Assembly: GCA_001953115.1 (NCBI GenBank)
Contig: LSSL01000273.1
Location: 1-64,000 of the forward strand
Source of the DNA: Smittium mucronatum
Taxonomy: Eukaryota; Kickxellomycota; Harpellomycetes; Harpellales; Legeriomycetaceae
Length of the DNA stretch: 64,000 nt
Direction: 5' to 3'
This document shows positions 10,305-21,364 of this stretch, piece by piece. The notes below the pieces were generated by a model. It did not search any database, had not been told where the DNA came from, and saw only the letters and a program-made list of their open reading frames with translations. Position 1 is the stretch's first letter; every line of letters starts with the position of its first letter. Both the position numbers and the translations under genes were made by a program.

Positions 10305-13300
10305 ATGGAAATGTTCAAATTGTCAGCTATCCTATCAGGCCATCAGGATGATGTATGTTCCTTCATACTACTCTTTCATTCTAGGCAATACAATGTCTAT
10401 ATGTTGTCAATATTTTTTCATGCTCATTCCTTTTTACCTGCATTCGTAAACTTCTCGATTTAGGTTAGGGGAATAGCTTCTTTAAATGAAGACTGCGTCA
10501 TAACCGTCTCCAGAGATAGAACTGGCGGAGTATGGGATCGTCAAGGCCCTACAAATTTTTCTATGGAAAAAATGTTAATATCACATAATGCCTACGTGAA
10601 TTCCGTCACCATCTTAAGAATTTCCCAAAGCTGTATTAATACTCTTTTTTTTACAACTCAATTTTCCATTTTTTTAATTGTTGTATCAAAAAATAGATTT
10701 TGTCGTCACTGGAGGCTCTGACAAAATTATTTACGTCTGGGACACCCAAGACTTTTCCGCTCCCATTTATACCCTGCTTGGCCATACCGATAACGTCTGT
10801 ACTTTATCAACGACAAAGGATGGGAAAATCCTTTCTGGTTCTTGGGACAAGTACCTATCCAATATTGTTTCTGGCTTAAAGATTTCCTATCACCTTACAA
10901 CGGCTTCAAATTAAAAATTATTTTTAAAACCTATGATTTTAGATCAGCCAGAGTTTGGACAAACTTTCAAACTCAGTACACTCTAACTGGGCATGATTAT
11001 GCAGTATGGGGAGTGATAGAATTTAACAGCGATTCAATTCTCACTGGTACCCTTTTATACTTATTTTATCTTAATCCAAATACACAGCTTCTTATTTTAT
11101 TTTTTAGCGTCAGCTGATAAAACCATCCGTAGATGGGTTAACGGAAAACATGTGAAAACCTACACTGGTCATTCAGATTGTGTTCGGGCTCTCGTAGATC
11201 TTGAAAATGGAAGTTTTGCTTCTGCTGGAAACGATGGGTAACTTTTTTTATATTTAGAACTATGTCGTTTTTAAATATGGCATATTATAACTGTTTTTTC
11301 AGGTCAATCAGAGTCTGGGATGTTGATGGCTCTTGCTTAATGGAACTTTATGGCCATAGTTCATTTATTTATTCAATTGTTCTCCTGCCCACTGGAGAAT
11401 TAGCTTCTTCTTCCGAGGATCGCTCTATAATAATATGGAGAGGTAAATTTCACAATATTTACCCTATCGATATCCCTAATATTTATTTTTTTAATAGATG
11501 GAGAAAATGTTCAAACTATCTTTTTGCCTGCTACATCGATATGGTGCCTTTCCACAATATCTAACGGTGACATTGTATGTGGCACCAGTGATGATAATGC
11601 TTATGTATTTACAAGAAATAAAGATAGATATGCCGATTCTAGCACCCTCAATACCTTCAATGAGGCAAATTCCAACTTTGCTGAGTCCAAGTACAACGTT
11701 CTAATTTTTGATCTTAAAACACAAACTAATTTCTTTATCTTTATTACTGAAAAAATAGGAAAACAAAGACCGACATCAACACTGATAAGCTACCTGGTCT
11801 TGAAAGATTGACTGAGCCAGGTATTTTCTTTTTCAAACTTTATGTCTTATTTTATAACTTTTTTCTTTATACCAGGTAATAAGGATCAACAAGTCATAAT
11901 GGTGAAAAATGAGAGCCAAGTAGAGGCATATCAATGGGATGCCTCATTGAATAGCTGGATGAAAATTGGCGTGGTAACTGATGCTATAGGCCAAGAAAGG
12001 AAACAGCTTTATGAAGGCAAAGAATATGATTATGTTTTCTCAGTTGATTTGGAAGATGGAAAACCTATTAAAAAATTACCCTATAACTGTTCAGGTAAAA
12101 AGAATTATTAAAGATTTTGCACTGTACTTGAAATTTTCATTTTTTATTCAAAGTTTATGTATATATCTATCCGTTACTATTTTTTTCAAAAAATGGATTT
12201 ACTAGCCAGCTATAACCTTTTAATCAAATAAATTTCACATAGAAAACCCATACACCGCAGCTCAGAACTTTATTAACAAGCACCAACTTAGTAATACATA
12301 TTTGGATGAAGTTGCTAGCTTTATAATAACAAACTCAAAAAATTCCGAGATTGGGCCTGCCCCAACTAAAGGTGATCCTCTCACAGGAAGCTCCAGATAC
12401 GTTTCTGGAAACTTGAACTCTACCCAATTTGGTTCCGAAAATTCCAATGGTGACCCCTTTACTGGGGGCTCCAGGTATTTGTCTGGTGATGGCAATACTA
12501 CAAAACCAAAACCCCAAGCTAAAATAGATAAATATGTTTGTCCTGTAAGATTTTTTAAAAAAATAATTAAATTTAACTTGCATAAATAGTTTTCCATTTT
12601 AAAGCATATCTAAAGTCTTCTAATCTTCAAATTAGAAAAAGTATATAGTTATGGACTCGGGTAATCCAGACGCTATTTACAGAAAGTTAGATGAGTTCAA
12701 TGCCAAAGTTGAATCAGAATCCAATGATCTAGCATTTAGCACCTTAGATATGAGCTCGATAAGGAGTGTAACCAATGCACTTTCAGGAAAGTCGGTTTCT
12801 GATCAAGAACTAACATCAGGCATATTAAAAATACTGCAGGGTGCCAAAAGTTGGCCAATCGAGTACAGATATCCCCTTTTAGATATCATTAGACTACTTG
12901 TATGTAAGAATTACTTTCAGGGAGATATCAAAAACAATCTTCTATCAGGTAATAGGATAGATATATTTATTGAAAATATCTGTGCTATTGAATATGGCTT
13001 CCAAAACAAAAAGACAGATGGTATACAGGTTAGAGCTATTATGGCCTTACGTTTAATTGTAAACATGTTCAATTCTGTTAATGGACAAAATGAGATTGTT
13101 TTGGGGGGGATGGGATTGTTATCTCTTTGCAAACTATTGATTGAATCAAACCCAAATAAAAATACAAAATTAGGAATTTCATCCTTTTTGATGAACTTCT
13201 CATTGCTTTTGTATAATGAAATACTGATCTCGAAGAACCCGAATTTGTTTTCTGATTCAGAGGTATCAGTCCCCGAACTGTATTCTAGGTTGGTTGATCT

Positions 13301-13674
13301 GACAGTGGATTTTTTGAATATGGAGACATTACTTTTACAAGAGGAAGAATATATTTCAAACGAAGCGGGTGGGGGAAAAAATGATGTTTTGTTTAGATTA
13401 GTTAATACTTCAGGGATTTTAATGTTAATAGCTAGCTCCCCAGCAGTTAAAAGCGATTCGTCATTTTCAGAAAAGCTTAATTCGAGTGGCATTGAGAATT
13501 CTCTTAAGAACCTATTAAATATCAATGGATCTGGAATAATAGCAACAACCACAGGTAAAATGAAACCCATTTTGATTATGTTAAAATTTATTTTACGTGT
13601 AATACACCAATTAATCAATAACTATCCTTTTAGAATCAATCCTAGAAATTCAGGGGGGTGTACCTGCAGCTTAA
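10305..13674 (+). CDS. DOA1: DOA1/UFD3 (PLAA) ubiquitin-binding Cdc48 adaptor, 12 exons, left arm
   Basis: Exons 10305-10352, 10464-10632, 10697-10850, 10943-11046, 11108-11237, 11303-11442, 11498-11690, 11759-11820, 11876-12094, 12243-12544, 12636-13554 and 13634-13674 join in frame to 826 codons; all introns are GT-AG. Seven WD40 blades fill residues 1 to about 290, beginning SAILSGHQDDV and VSRDRT, and form the ubiquitin-binding propeller. A PFU domain follows (about 334-445), with EAYQWDASLNSWMKIG, YEGKEYDYVFSVD and LPYN typical of PLAA. Then comes a linker with two DP(L/F)TG(S/G)SRY motifs and a C-terminal PUL domain (about 505-820) that binds Cdc48/p97 in known homologues. Family role: ubiquitin homeostasis and sorting with Cdc48. 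Length is close to human PLAA. The last small exon is the least certain part. The gene appears intact. Confidence 0.93.
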
Positions 13675-15207
13675 TTCCAAGTAAAGATGCATTACTTTTA
13701 TCGACTTGATTACAAAATGTTTGTTTAGGAAAGCGTGTTCGCGTAAATTCTCATTTTCCGAAAAGTTAATTTCCGTTTTCAGAATTTTTTTTCCAAATAT
13801 AATTTTTGCTGAACGTTTCGAATGAACAAGTGATTTTTAATAAATGAGTAAATATGTTTTTTTTATGCTTTGCCCAATAGTTTAAGCTAAGTTTAATAAA
13901 TATAAATTACATTGAGCCATATATTGTTTGAAAAATAATTTCAAAAGTAATTTTGTTAATGACGAACGTTCAGTGATTTAAAATTTGTTTCTTGAAATTT
14001 TTACCGGTTCATAACAAAAGTGGTATGCATAATAGATCTATGATTTTATCTTGTTCAAGAATAATTATGTGTAAAATGTACTGGGAAATTAGATTTAACC
14101 AATTGACATTGTTAAATTGAAACAATTGTTATGTTATGTTATTGATTGTTTATATTTTTAAATTATGAAAAGTATCATTGTCCTTAAAAGGATAATAAAA
14201 TCTAAACTGATGTAAATAATGGCAATACATATCTTAGGCTACAAGAGAAGCCCTGAGTGTTTTTGAGAAAGTTTGTTGAGTGGAATGCTTTTATAATGAA
14301 AACACATTCATATTAATTTGTTTTTTCTTCCTCTTTGCCCTAATGCCGTACTTGATGAAGCTATGATGATGAAAGAGGCTTATAAATTAATAATATTTAA
14401 TAAACAGTCTGGTCCAATTCTCTTTTGTAAAACATAGATCCAATTTTCGTGGACAATGGGTCACAAAGTCTTGGTAAATAGTAACATTTGCATATATAAT
14501 TTAAGAAAGTCTAAAAATTAGATATACTGAAATACCCACATTCTATATAACCTTGTATCGCTATTGTTTATAAAACATTCAACCATCTTTTATTTCCCTT
14601 CACTCTAAGATAATTTATATTTGTGGGCTAAAGTAACCAAGAATAACCCCATTCCTTTTTTTAACAAGAAATCCATATTATACATACTAGGACTCTAAGA
14701 TACTGTATTTTTAAACTTGAACGTTTGAGTTACTGTACCTGGAACTTTTCTGAATATGCAATATTGAGAGGAAATAGAAGTATATTTTAATTTATATAAA
14801 AGACTTTAAGCATTACTAGATACATCTTGACAATCAGTATACTAAATACTTTTGTATCTATTCCTTTTTGTAAAAGCCTTTTTCTCTTTACTAAAAAGAA
14901 AAAGGGTTTATTATCTCTATTTATTACTTGGTTATTACTAGCTCTGTAATTTATACTTTTTGGAACGATCTTTTTTTTCCCCGCATTATCTCAGTCTAGA
15001 TTCAAAATTATTTATTGAATTTATGACTTTAACGGTTTATTTTCTATATTAATTTATTATATCTTATCTTATAAAGGTGATACTGTCTTTTTTACTATTT
15101 TATACGCCTACATTTTCACACTTCGTATCAATTAAAACATCAATAAACAAGAACTTCTGTACATATTTATCTTTTCCCCGAATATCAACAGTTTCGCAGC
15201 ATTGCCA
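13675..15207. other. Intergenic region between DOA1 and cyclin genes
   Basis: Non-coding sequence between two plus-strand genes, holding the DOA1 3' flank and the cyclin promoter. No ORF of note and no tRNA-like structure were seen. It contains a hairpin near 14877-14905 made of complementary T/C-rich and A/G-rich arms. Mirror: 55370-56902. Confidence 0.6.
14877..14905. repeat. Imperfect hairpin, pyrimidine/purine arms
   Basis: A CCTTTTTCTC arm is followed by an AAGAAAAAGG arm with a short ACT-centred loop, giving a stem of roughly a dozen pairs. It lies about 300 bases upstream of the cyclin start. It may be a transcript-end structure or chance in low-complexity DNA. Mirror copy at 55672-55700. 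Confidence 0.4.
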
Positions 15208-17518
15208 ATGTTGTCTTCTGGTAAAGATTTAAAACACCACAGTTCCAAATTTGGCAAATTTGGGACAGCAATGGCTAAAAAAAAACCTCCGATGACGAGT
15301 CAAAAGGATAAAATTATACTTAATACTCAGTTGATTGGTAAGTTCTCTCTCTCCAAAAAATACTAACAATAAGTCCTAAATTTTGTATTATGATATAGAA
15401 ATAATGGAGGTGTTAGTCTCTGAACTATTTACAGCCCAAAATACCAAAAAAGTGGTGTCTGATTCGCAAAATATTCGGACCACAATGGGAATATTTAAGA
15501 AAAATAATCAGCCAAATACTAAAACTACACATTCTATCCCGCCATTAAATGGGTTTATTACTAAACTTGTTGAACGGACAAGCACTCCAGCAACATGTCT
15601 AGCATTGGCAATGCTGTACCTGACAAGAGTGAAAGCCAATAACCCAGCAATGGTGGGGTCACCAAATTCATCGTACCGTTTAATAATAGCATCTTTGTGT
15701 GTAGCAACCAAATACTTGTATGATGATGCATATCACAACAATAGCTGGTACTCGATATCTCATGAAATATTTTCACTTGCTGAAATCAACCGAATGGAGC
15801 TTGAGTTTATGTATTTCTTGAGATATGACCTTTATATTTCTGGAAACGAATGGAATTTATGGATCGCAGCTCTTGAAGCCAAACTAGTAAATTACTGGCA
15901 CTCAAAGTACCATGGAAGCCCGGAGGTTTCCAATGGAATAGGAACAGATCAAATTCAGAACACTTTTAGCAACTCTGGCCCAAAAAAAACACGTTTTTCT
16001 TTTATTAAAAAAGACATTAACTTGGAAGAACTTGGTATAAAGTTTTTTTACAGGAACCAAATATTTTTGGCATTTGAATGCTGCGATTTAGCCGATGCAC
16101 CCACCATATCAAATCTCGCATGGAGTCCTAAGGGCCAAACCCTACTAGAATCACTCAACCGATCAATATACAAGACGAGTTTAAAAAAATCTAAACAGGG
16201 AGAGTTGTCAAATTCCAAGATTAGTGGATCTGGAGGGTTTATTGCAAGTACTCCCGGATACAAATCAAGTGATTCTAGTGTTGTCAGCTCTCTGGGATCG
16301 AGTCGAATTAAGAGTAGTTTAGGGTCTGAAAAAACGATGAATGCCAGCACATCAGCTTCAAGCGTGGGTCTAGTAACGCCATCTAAAACTGGATTTGATG
16401 GCGATGGAGTTACTAGTAAGGAGAGGTATCCTTCTTTAGACAAATCTGAATCTTTTCATCATCTCGACTATTCTACTCTTCAAACGACCCCATATTCTAA
16501 ATATTTTGGGCTCAAGCGTGAAAAGCGATATGCTGAAAATGAAAAATACATCAAAAAGCACGATAATACATTATTTTATATTCCAGAAAACTCTGCTATC
16601 AATCAGGATGCTCGTAAGGAGAATAAGTATCAAGGGTACGGTACCAAAAATACAAATTCAGAAGCCTCATCGGGCTCTAGTAATATAGTTATAAGCAACC
16701 CGTTTCCAATTCCACTGATTTACTCGAAACAGTCGGGCATCAGGAATGATAGCAATACATCAAACAAGACTATGATTGATGACTGGAATGAGCCGTCATT
16801 AGGAGAACATAATAATCCCGATATTTCCAGGAAAATCGATGAACTATCTAAAATATACTCAAGAATGGAATTGGCAGAGTCTGAAACACCCGATAAAATT
16901 GCAAAAATTTGCACACGAAGTGACATAAATCCAAATAAGAATAATTTTGATTTGATTTCATTCCAAATTCCAAGTTATAAAATTGATTTAAAAAGAGGAG
17001 GGCAGAATCTTTGCAACAAGATTGGATCACCGATCCCTCCCAGGAGCAGCAGCCGCATTGGAAATAGAAGGGATTCATCTAACATAGCTGCCAACAACTC
17101 TAGTCGTCCGATATACGATGATTTTTCAAGAATACCCTTTCTTTCCAAAAGAGTATCTGTACGAAAACCTACCGAACAAGATTGTAAGCTTTTGGGTCTG
17201 GAGCTTTTAAAAACGGATGTAGATTACCAGGCGCATAGAAATAAGGTGATTAGCGACGCTAAATTAACCAAAGTGGGTGATAACAATTCTACAAGCAATT
17301 TTGTGAACGCAAGGATTAGAAGCAAATCCAAAAGTACTGATTCTGAACTGTCTGCATTGTCGTCGCCTATATATTCATTGGAGTCAAACTTTTCAAACTC
17401 ATCACTAGAATCTAATTATGTGCAGATTTCTGAAAAGGTATTGTTGACTAAGCTGGGAAATGACGACGTTTATCAAAAACCTAGTGTTATTAATATCTCT
17501 GATTTTAAAAGGATTTAG
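15208..17518 (+). CDS. Pho80/Pcl-type cyclin with long disordered tail, 2 exons, left arm
   Basis: Exon 1 (15208-15337) and exon 2 (15399-17518) give 749 codons. The 61-bp intron has a GTAAGT donor and a perfect TACTAAC branch site at 15361-15367. The PHO80-like cyclin box spans about residues 91-206: PPLNGFITKLVERT, then LALAMLYLTRVK, then a helix with LIIASLCVATKYLYDDAY and the W-Y-S-I / EINRMELEFMYFL segment typical of this family. Family members activate a Pho85-type CDK, so a role in nutrient or cell-cycle signalling is inferred. Residues from about 210 on are Ser/Asn/Lys-rich, with several S/T-P sites, and look disordered. A 749-residue protein is long for a Pcl cyclin. The start is chosen at the first ATG whose exon splices in frame. 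Confidence 0.85.
15361..15367 (+). promoter_or_regulatory. Consensus intron branch site TACTAAC
   Basis: A perfect TACTAAC heptamer lies 31 bases before the acceptor AG of the cyclin intron (15338-15398). It matches the yeast-type branch-point consensus and supports the intron call and a fungal origin. Confidence 0.8.
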
Positions 17519-17557
17519 AGTACACGTTTTTTTTTTTTGAAAAAGAATTATAAATAT

Positions 17558-19167
17558 TTAAAGTTTAGTTTTTTTAATGATTTTTGCAATGAACATCCCT
17601 GAAGTGTCTGAAAATCTTGGATCCAATCTTGCACAATTTTCTAAAGAATCTATCCAAGGGAAATCAGATTTCGGGTAGATTTTGTATACTTTTTCCAAGA
17701 ATAATTTAGAATTGCTGAAATGGTTGCTTATTAATAAAGAATGATGGAGAGGCACTATAGATGGAATGCAACTAAACACAAAAAAATATATACGTTATTT
17801 TTAGTAAGTCGGGATTGAAAGTAAAGGTTATTACTCTGAATTATGGTCCATAATTATCTTTTCCATAAACTTGGCTATAACGAGCTCATTTTGTTTATAG
17901 CTAAGCGAGCAAGTACTGTAGATCAGCGTTCCGTCGACACATAAATTATTCCAACCGTTGAGTATTAGTTTATATTGCAGATCTGAAACATTTTTTAATC
18001 GATCGTATGTGAGAAATTCGTCGTCCAATTTAGCAAAGGAACCAGAAGAAGTGTTTATATATTTTTCCAAATGTATCAGTGATCCATCGTGAGAGCATTC
18101 AGCATCAACGAGAACTTTAGAATATTTTTTATTTGCTAAAGAATTTGGAGTGGATATATTTCTAAGTAGCTTTGAAGAGAAAAAGGGCTTTAAAACAGAG
18201 CTTTCTGTTTTAGATATCTTTGGTTCTTGTAAACCATTAGGCTTGGAAGGAGGATTTTTTTTTAAATGATTAAAATCCCACCAATTTTCATCCGGAGGAG
18301 GGACTTTAAAAGTAGTACCATCTGTAGCAAATAAACGTACACGTATTTTTGCCATTGAATTTGATTTTTTAATTAAACTCTGGCAAATCGAAATGCGTTT
18401 TTGAGATATGTCAACGCCAGTAATGGTGCCAAAAGATTTTTTCGAGGGAGGGCCGTTTTTTTGCAAAGAGTCAGCAATAAGCAGCAGTTTTCCTCCTGGA
18501 GCACAACATAAATCAAGGACGTGGTCATTCGGATGAACTTCTAAACTCATTGCAGTTATAACAGAGCTAAGATCAATACCAATAATCTAATTTTTTTAAA
18601 AGCGGAGAAAGACAAAAAAGATCAACATCTACTAAATAGTATTTTATTTAATGTTAATTAAAATACCTTTCCTGTTTTATACCTAAAAATTGTATAGATT
18701 AGATTAGCCGCTTATATGATTATTTGATTTTAAATAAAAGATATTAAAAAAAATTACAAATCAGTGTTATTTATTTTGGCTTTTCCATCTGAAATTCGAA
18801 GAATTCCCAATATTGTTGGAGAAAGAGAAACTTTACAGTGAATTTGGGCTTGTAACTGTTTTGCGATGTTTTCTAAATATTTCGTATCTTTGGAAAAATT
18901 CATTTCTAGAGTATTTGTTCCCCTTTCAATTTTTTGAGAGGATTCAGATTTTAATCTTTTTGAAGGATTGTCATTGTAGTTATGAGGGAAACCATTGATT
19001 ATGGTATAATCAAAACCAACGACCCTGACATATCTGGGGAGATTTTCTAGGCAATTATAGATATCAGAATCGACATCAATACTCTTGTAGAAGGAAGAAA
19101 TTTGCTTTGACCAATCTTGAGAATGACCTTTAACTTCTTTGGAATTAAATTCGAGAGTATTTTCCAT
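17558..19167 (-). CDS. NOP2/Sun-family RNA cytosine-5 methyltransferase, 4 exons, left arm
   Basis: Minus-strand exons 19167-18758, 18682-18667 (16 bases), 18586-17835 and 17771-17558 join in frame to 463 codons, with GT-AG introns. The N-terminal region has LPRYVRVV. The SAM-binding motif I is LDLCCAPGGK, preceded by IIGIDLSS encoded upstream of the apparent internal Met. GVDISQKR follows, then ATDGT. Motif IV reads VLVDAECSHDGS, and motif VI is LIYSTCSLSYKQNE with the nucleophile cysteine. The end ARLDPRFSDTSGMFIAKI fits the family C-terminus. Members methylate tRNA or rRNA cytosines using two cysteines, and both are present, although the usual Pro before the motif IV Cys is Glu. The exact subfamily is undetermined. 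Transcribed divergently from the SAP-domain gene. Confidence 0.87.
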
Positions 19168-20475
19168 TTTAACTATTGATAGAATTTAATTTTTTTAGAA
19201 ATGTAATCTATGGGGCACGATATATATAAATGTGTCGTTTAAACTAAAAAAAATTGTCACTATACTCATGAAACAGTCAAAAATTTATTTGAGATTTAAT
19301 ATATTATTTTTGTTGAGCTAGTATTTTTCAAGAGCTGCTTTACTTTTATTGGTTCTTTTGGAGGCCTGATATATGTTAGCTCCATTTTTTTACTCAAATT
19401 ACGTTAGTCTCTATTTGGGAGATACTTTTTAAAACCATACTTTTTTTTACTGTGTAAACCATTGGTTACTGTAGAATTTATCGCCGCAAAGCCAATTAGT
19501 TTAGAAAAATAATTTCTCCAATAAATTTTATAAATTTTCCAATAAATGATTTATTTTAGTAATTTTACATTCAAGATCAACCAATAATTTTGAAAGATTT
19601 CATAGCTATGTATTTCCAAATTAGGAAAGTGTCTGCTCTCAAAGAGAATCTCCCATTTATGCAAATTGCTTTTATTCTAATTGATCCTTTAAAAGTCTAT
19701 CCAATTATAGGCATTAATTAAAACTGATTCAGTATAATGGTGGAAAATGGAGACCCATTTTTGCATTGCTAGTCTTGAAAGGACGAAGAAACGAAATGAA
19801 CGTTTTTACCGTCAAGGCTGATATAAATTGTTCCTTAATTATAGCTATTTAACCAATTGTATTTGAATATATTAATTTAATAAAAAAATATCTATCTGTA
19901 GTTGGACAAAGCCGCATTGTATCATTTAAACTTTAATGCATTAATTTCAGCTGATAATATCTATACCACATAGCTAATAGTTTTAGACAATTTTTCATTA
20001 TGTTGGTTACAATCAAAAAAATTTAAATAAACTCTTCAAATTTTAGCAAATCGAGGTGAAATATAGCACTATGGAGTTAAAGAGTTCAACATCACGATTC
20101 ATGATTCAACTAGATTGCATTTGATGTCTGCTAATGTTAGATCCACCCAGAAAGAATCAGTATATTTTTAGTTTCATTATTCAGTAGCAGGATTGGTACC
20201 TTGACGTCTGTTTTTACACGAATAAAAATCCCCAGCTATCTTAATTTGATGGGGGCCCAGCATTTTACGGCCAATCAGTATAAACATGATCTCAAAAGAC
20301 ATAGATCCACTGGCTAAATAAAAAAATAACGCGTAAATTCACTAATAAGTTTCTAGATTCAACTATTTGTTTACACTGAGGATATTTCTAATACAAAATA
20401 AATAGTTCATTTGAATTTCAATAGCATATCATTTTTTACTCCCCGCGTTCAATTATTATATTTTAGTGATTGAAA
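19168..20475. other. Divergent intergenic region, methyltransferase / THO1
   Basis: About 1.3 kb separating two divergent genes. It contains the TATA-like site near 19216 and a 19-base motif (19611-19629) identical to 3541-3559 outside the palindrome. It also has scattered slightly GC-richer blocks (20150-20330) that hint at old coding or transposon sequence but hold no legible frame. Mirror: 50102-51409. Confidence 0.55.
19216..19232 (-). promoter_or_regulatory. TATA-like element upstream of the methyltransferase gene
   Basis: On the minus strand TTTATATATATCG lies about 50-65 bases before the ATG at 19167. Position and sequence fit a TATA box, but such runs are common in AT-rich DNA. Confidence 0.3.
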
Positions 20476-21364
20476 ATGCAATACGATGAAAAGACATTAA
20501 AGAAATGTAAAGTCCAAGAACTTAAATCTATTTTGAAAGATCTTGGCCTGAATACTGAGGGTAAGAAAGATGAACTTATATCTAGAATTCTTGAGCAATC
20601 CAAAACAATAGAGCCCGTAAAAAGTCCCAAACCAGTTTCGGAATCGACAAAAAACATCATAGAATCAGGTGCAAAAAATGAATTAACACCTATTTCGGCA
20701 AAGGATGCAAATGAGTATACTACTTTTTTAAAAAAATTACTTTCCAAATAAATATAAATTTTCTCTTGAATTTAAAATCATTTATTTATAGGGTTAAAAA
20801 TGATCCTGCTTCAATCAAAGAACTTTCTGAGTCCGAAAAACTATTAAGACGGGCAGAAAAGTTCGGTCTGGCTACAGCTGACATTTCCGATTTGACTGAA
20901 GAAGAACGTTTACAACGACGGATTTTGAAGTTTGGTCCTATTAAAACACCTTCTCAAAAGCCTAGTAAAATTGAAATCGACACCTCTTCAAATTCATTAG
21001 ACCCCGAGATTCTTAAAAAAAGGGCTGAAAGATTTGGGATTACACAAGCTGTTTCTCCTTCAGGGCTAGAAAAGAAAACATCTTTAAAACGTGAGGTTGA
21101 AATTTCCGAGGTAAAATATTTTATTTATCTTTCTGTTTTTAATTCTCTTTTCGATTTTTAAATTTTCTTTTATCCATCTAATTAAATGTTGTATTTTAGG
21201 AGGAGAAGGAGAAAATTAACAAGAGGCAAGAAAGATTTGGATCAATAGATGGTGCCCAAGGTCCCATTTCTAAAACCAAACCTTCAGAGGCAGTCAGTGC
21301 CGAAGAGCGGGAAAAAATGAGGAAACGAGCAGAAAGGTTTGGTCTACCCATTCATCAAAATTAA
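20476..21364 (+). CDS. THO1: THO1/SARNP (CIP29) SAP-domain mRNP protein, 3 exons, left arm
   Basis: Exons 20476-20714, 20792-21110 and 21200-21364 join in frame to 240 codons; introns are GTATAC...AG and GTAAAA...AG. Residues about 1-37 form a SAP DNA/RNA-binding domain (KCKVQELKSILKDLGL, then KKDELISRI). The rest carries five spaced repeats of the form K/R-R-x-E-(K/R)-F-G: LRRAEKFGL, QRRILKFGP, KKRAERFGI, NKRQERFGS and RKRAERFGL. In Tho1/SARNP homologues such repeats bind the DEAD-box helicase UAP56/Sub2 during mRNP assembly and nuclear export. The protein is highly charged and ends five residues after the last repeat. The unspliced frames on either side read into stops, so the introns are required. 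Confidence 0.9.

Noticed and set aside
12917..13618. 233-codon minus-strand ORF
   Set aside because: It lies wholly antisense to the DOA1 PUL exon and has no family features, so it is a shadow frame.
12651..13709. A single 352-codon gene starting at 12651
   Set aside because: It is the PUL-domain exon of DOA1. The frame is open upstream to an acceptor AG at 12635 and joins the previous exon in phase, and the last codons lie in an intron.
16048..16443. 131-codon minus-strand ORF within the cyclin gene
   Set aside because: Antisense shadow of the Ser-rich tail; no recognisable motifs.
18754..19167. Separate small gene upstream of the methyltransferase
   Set aside because: Its LPRYVRVV segment and splice phase, through the 16-base exon, make it the first exon of the methyltransferase.
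20150..20330. Retrotransposon protease or integrase remnant in the divergent intergenic region
   Set aside because: Slightly higher GC and short protein-like runs, but no frame gave a recognisable ordered motif set on either strand.
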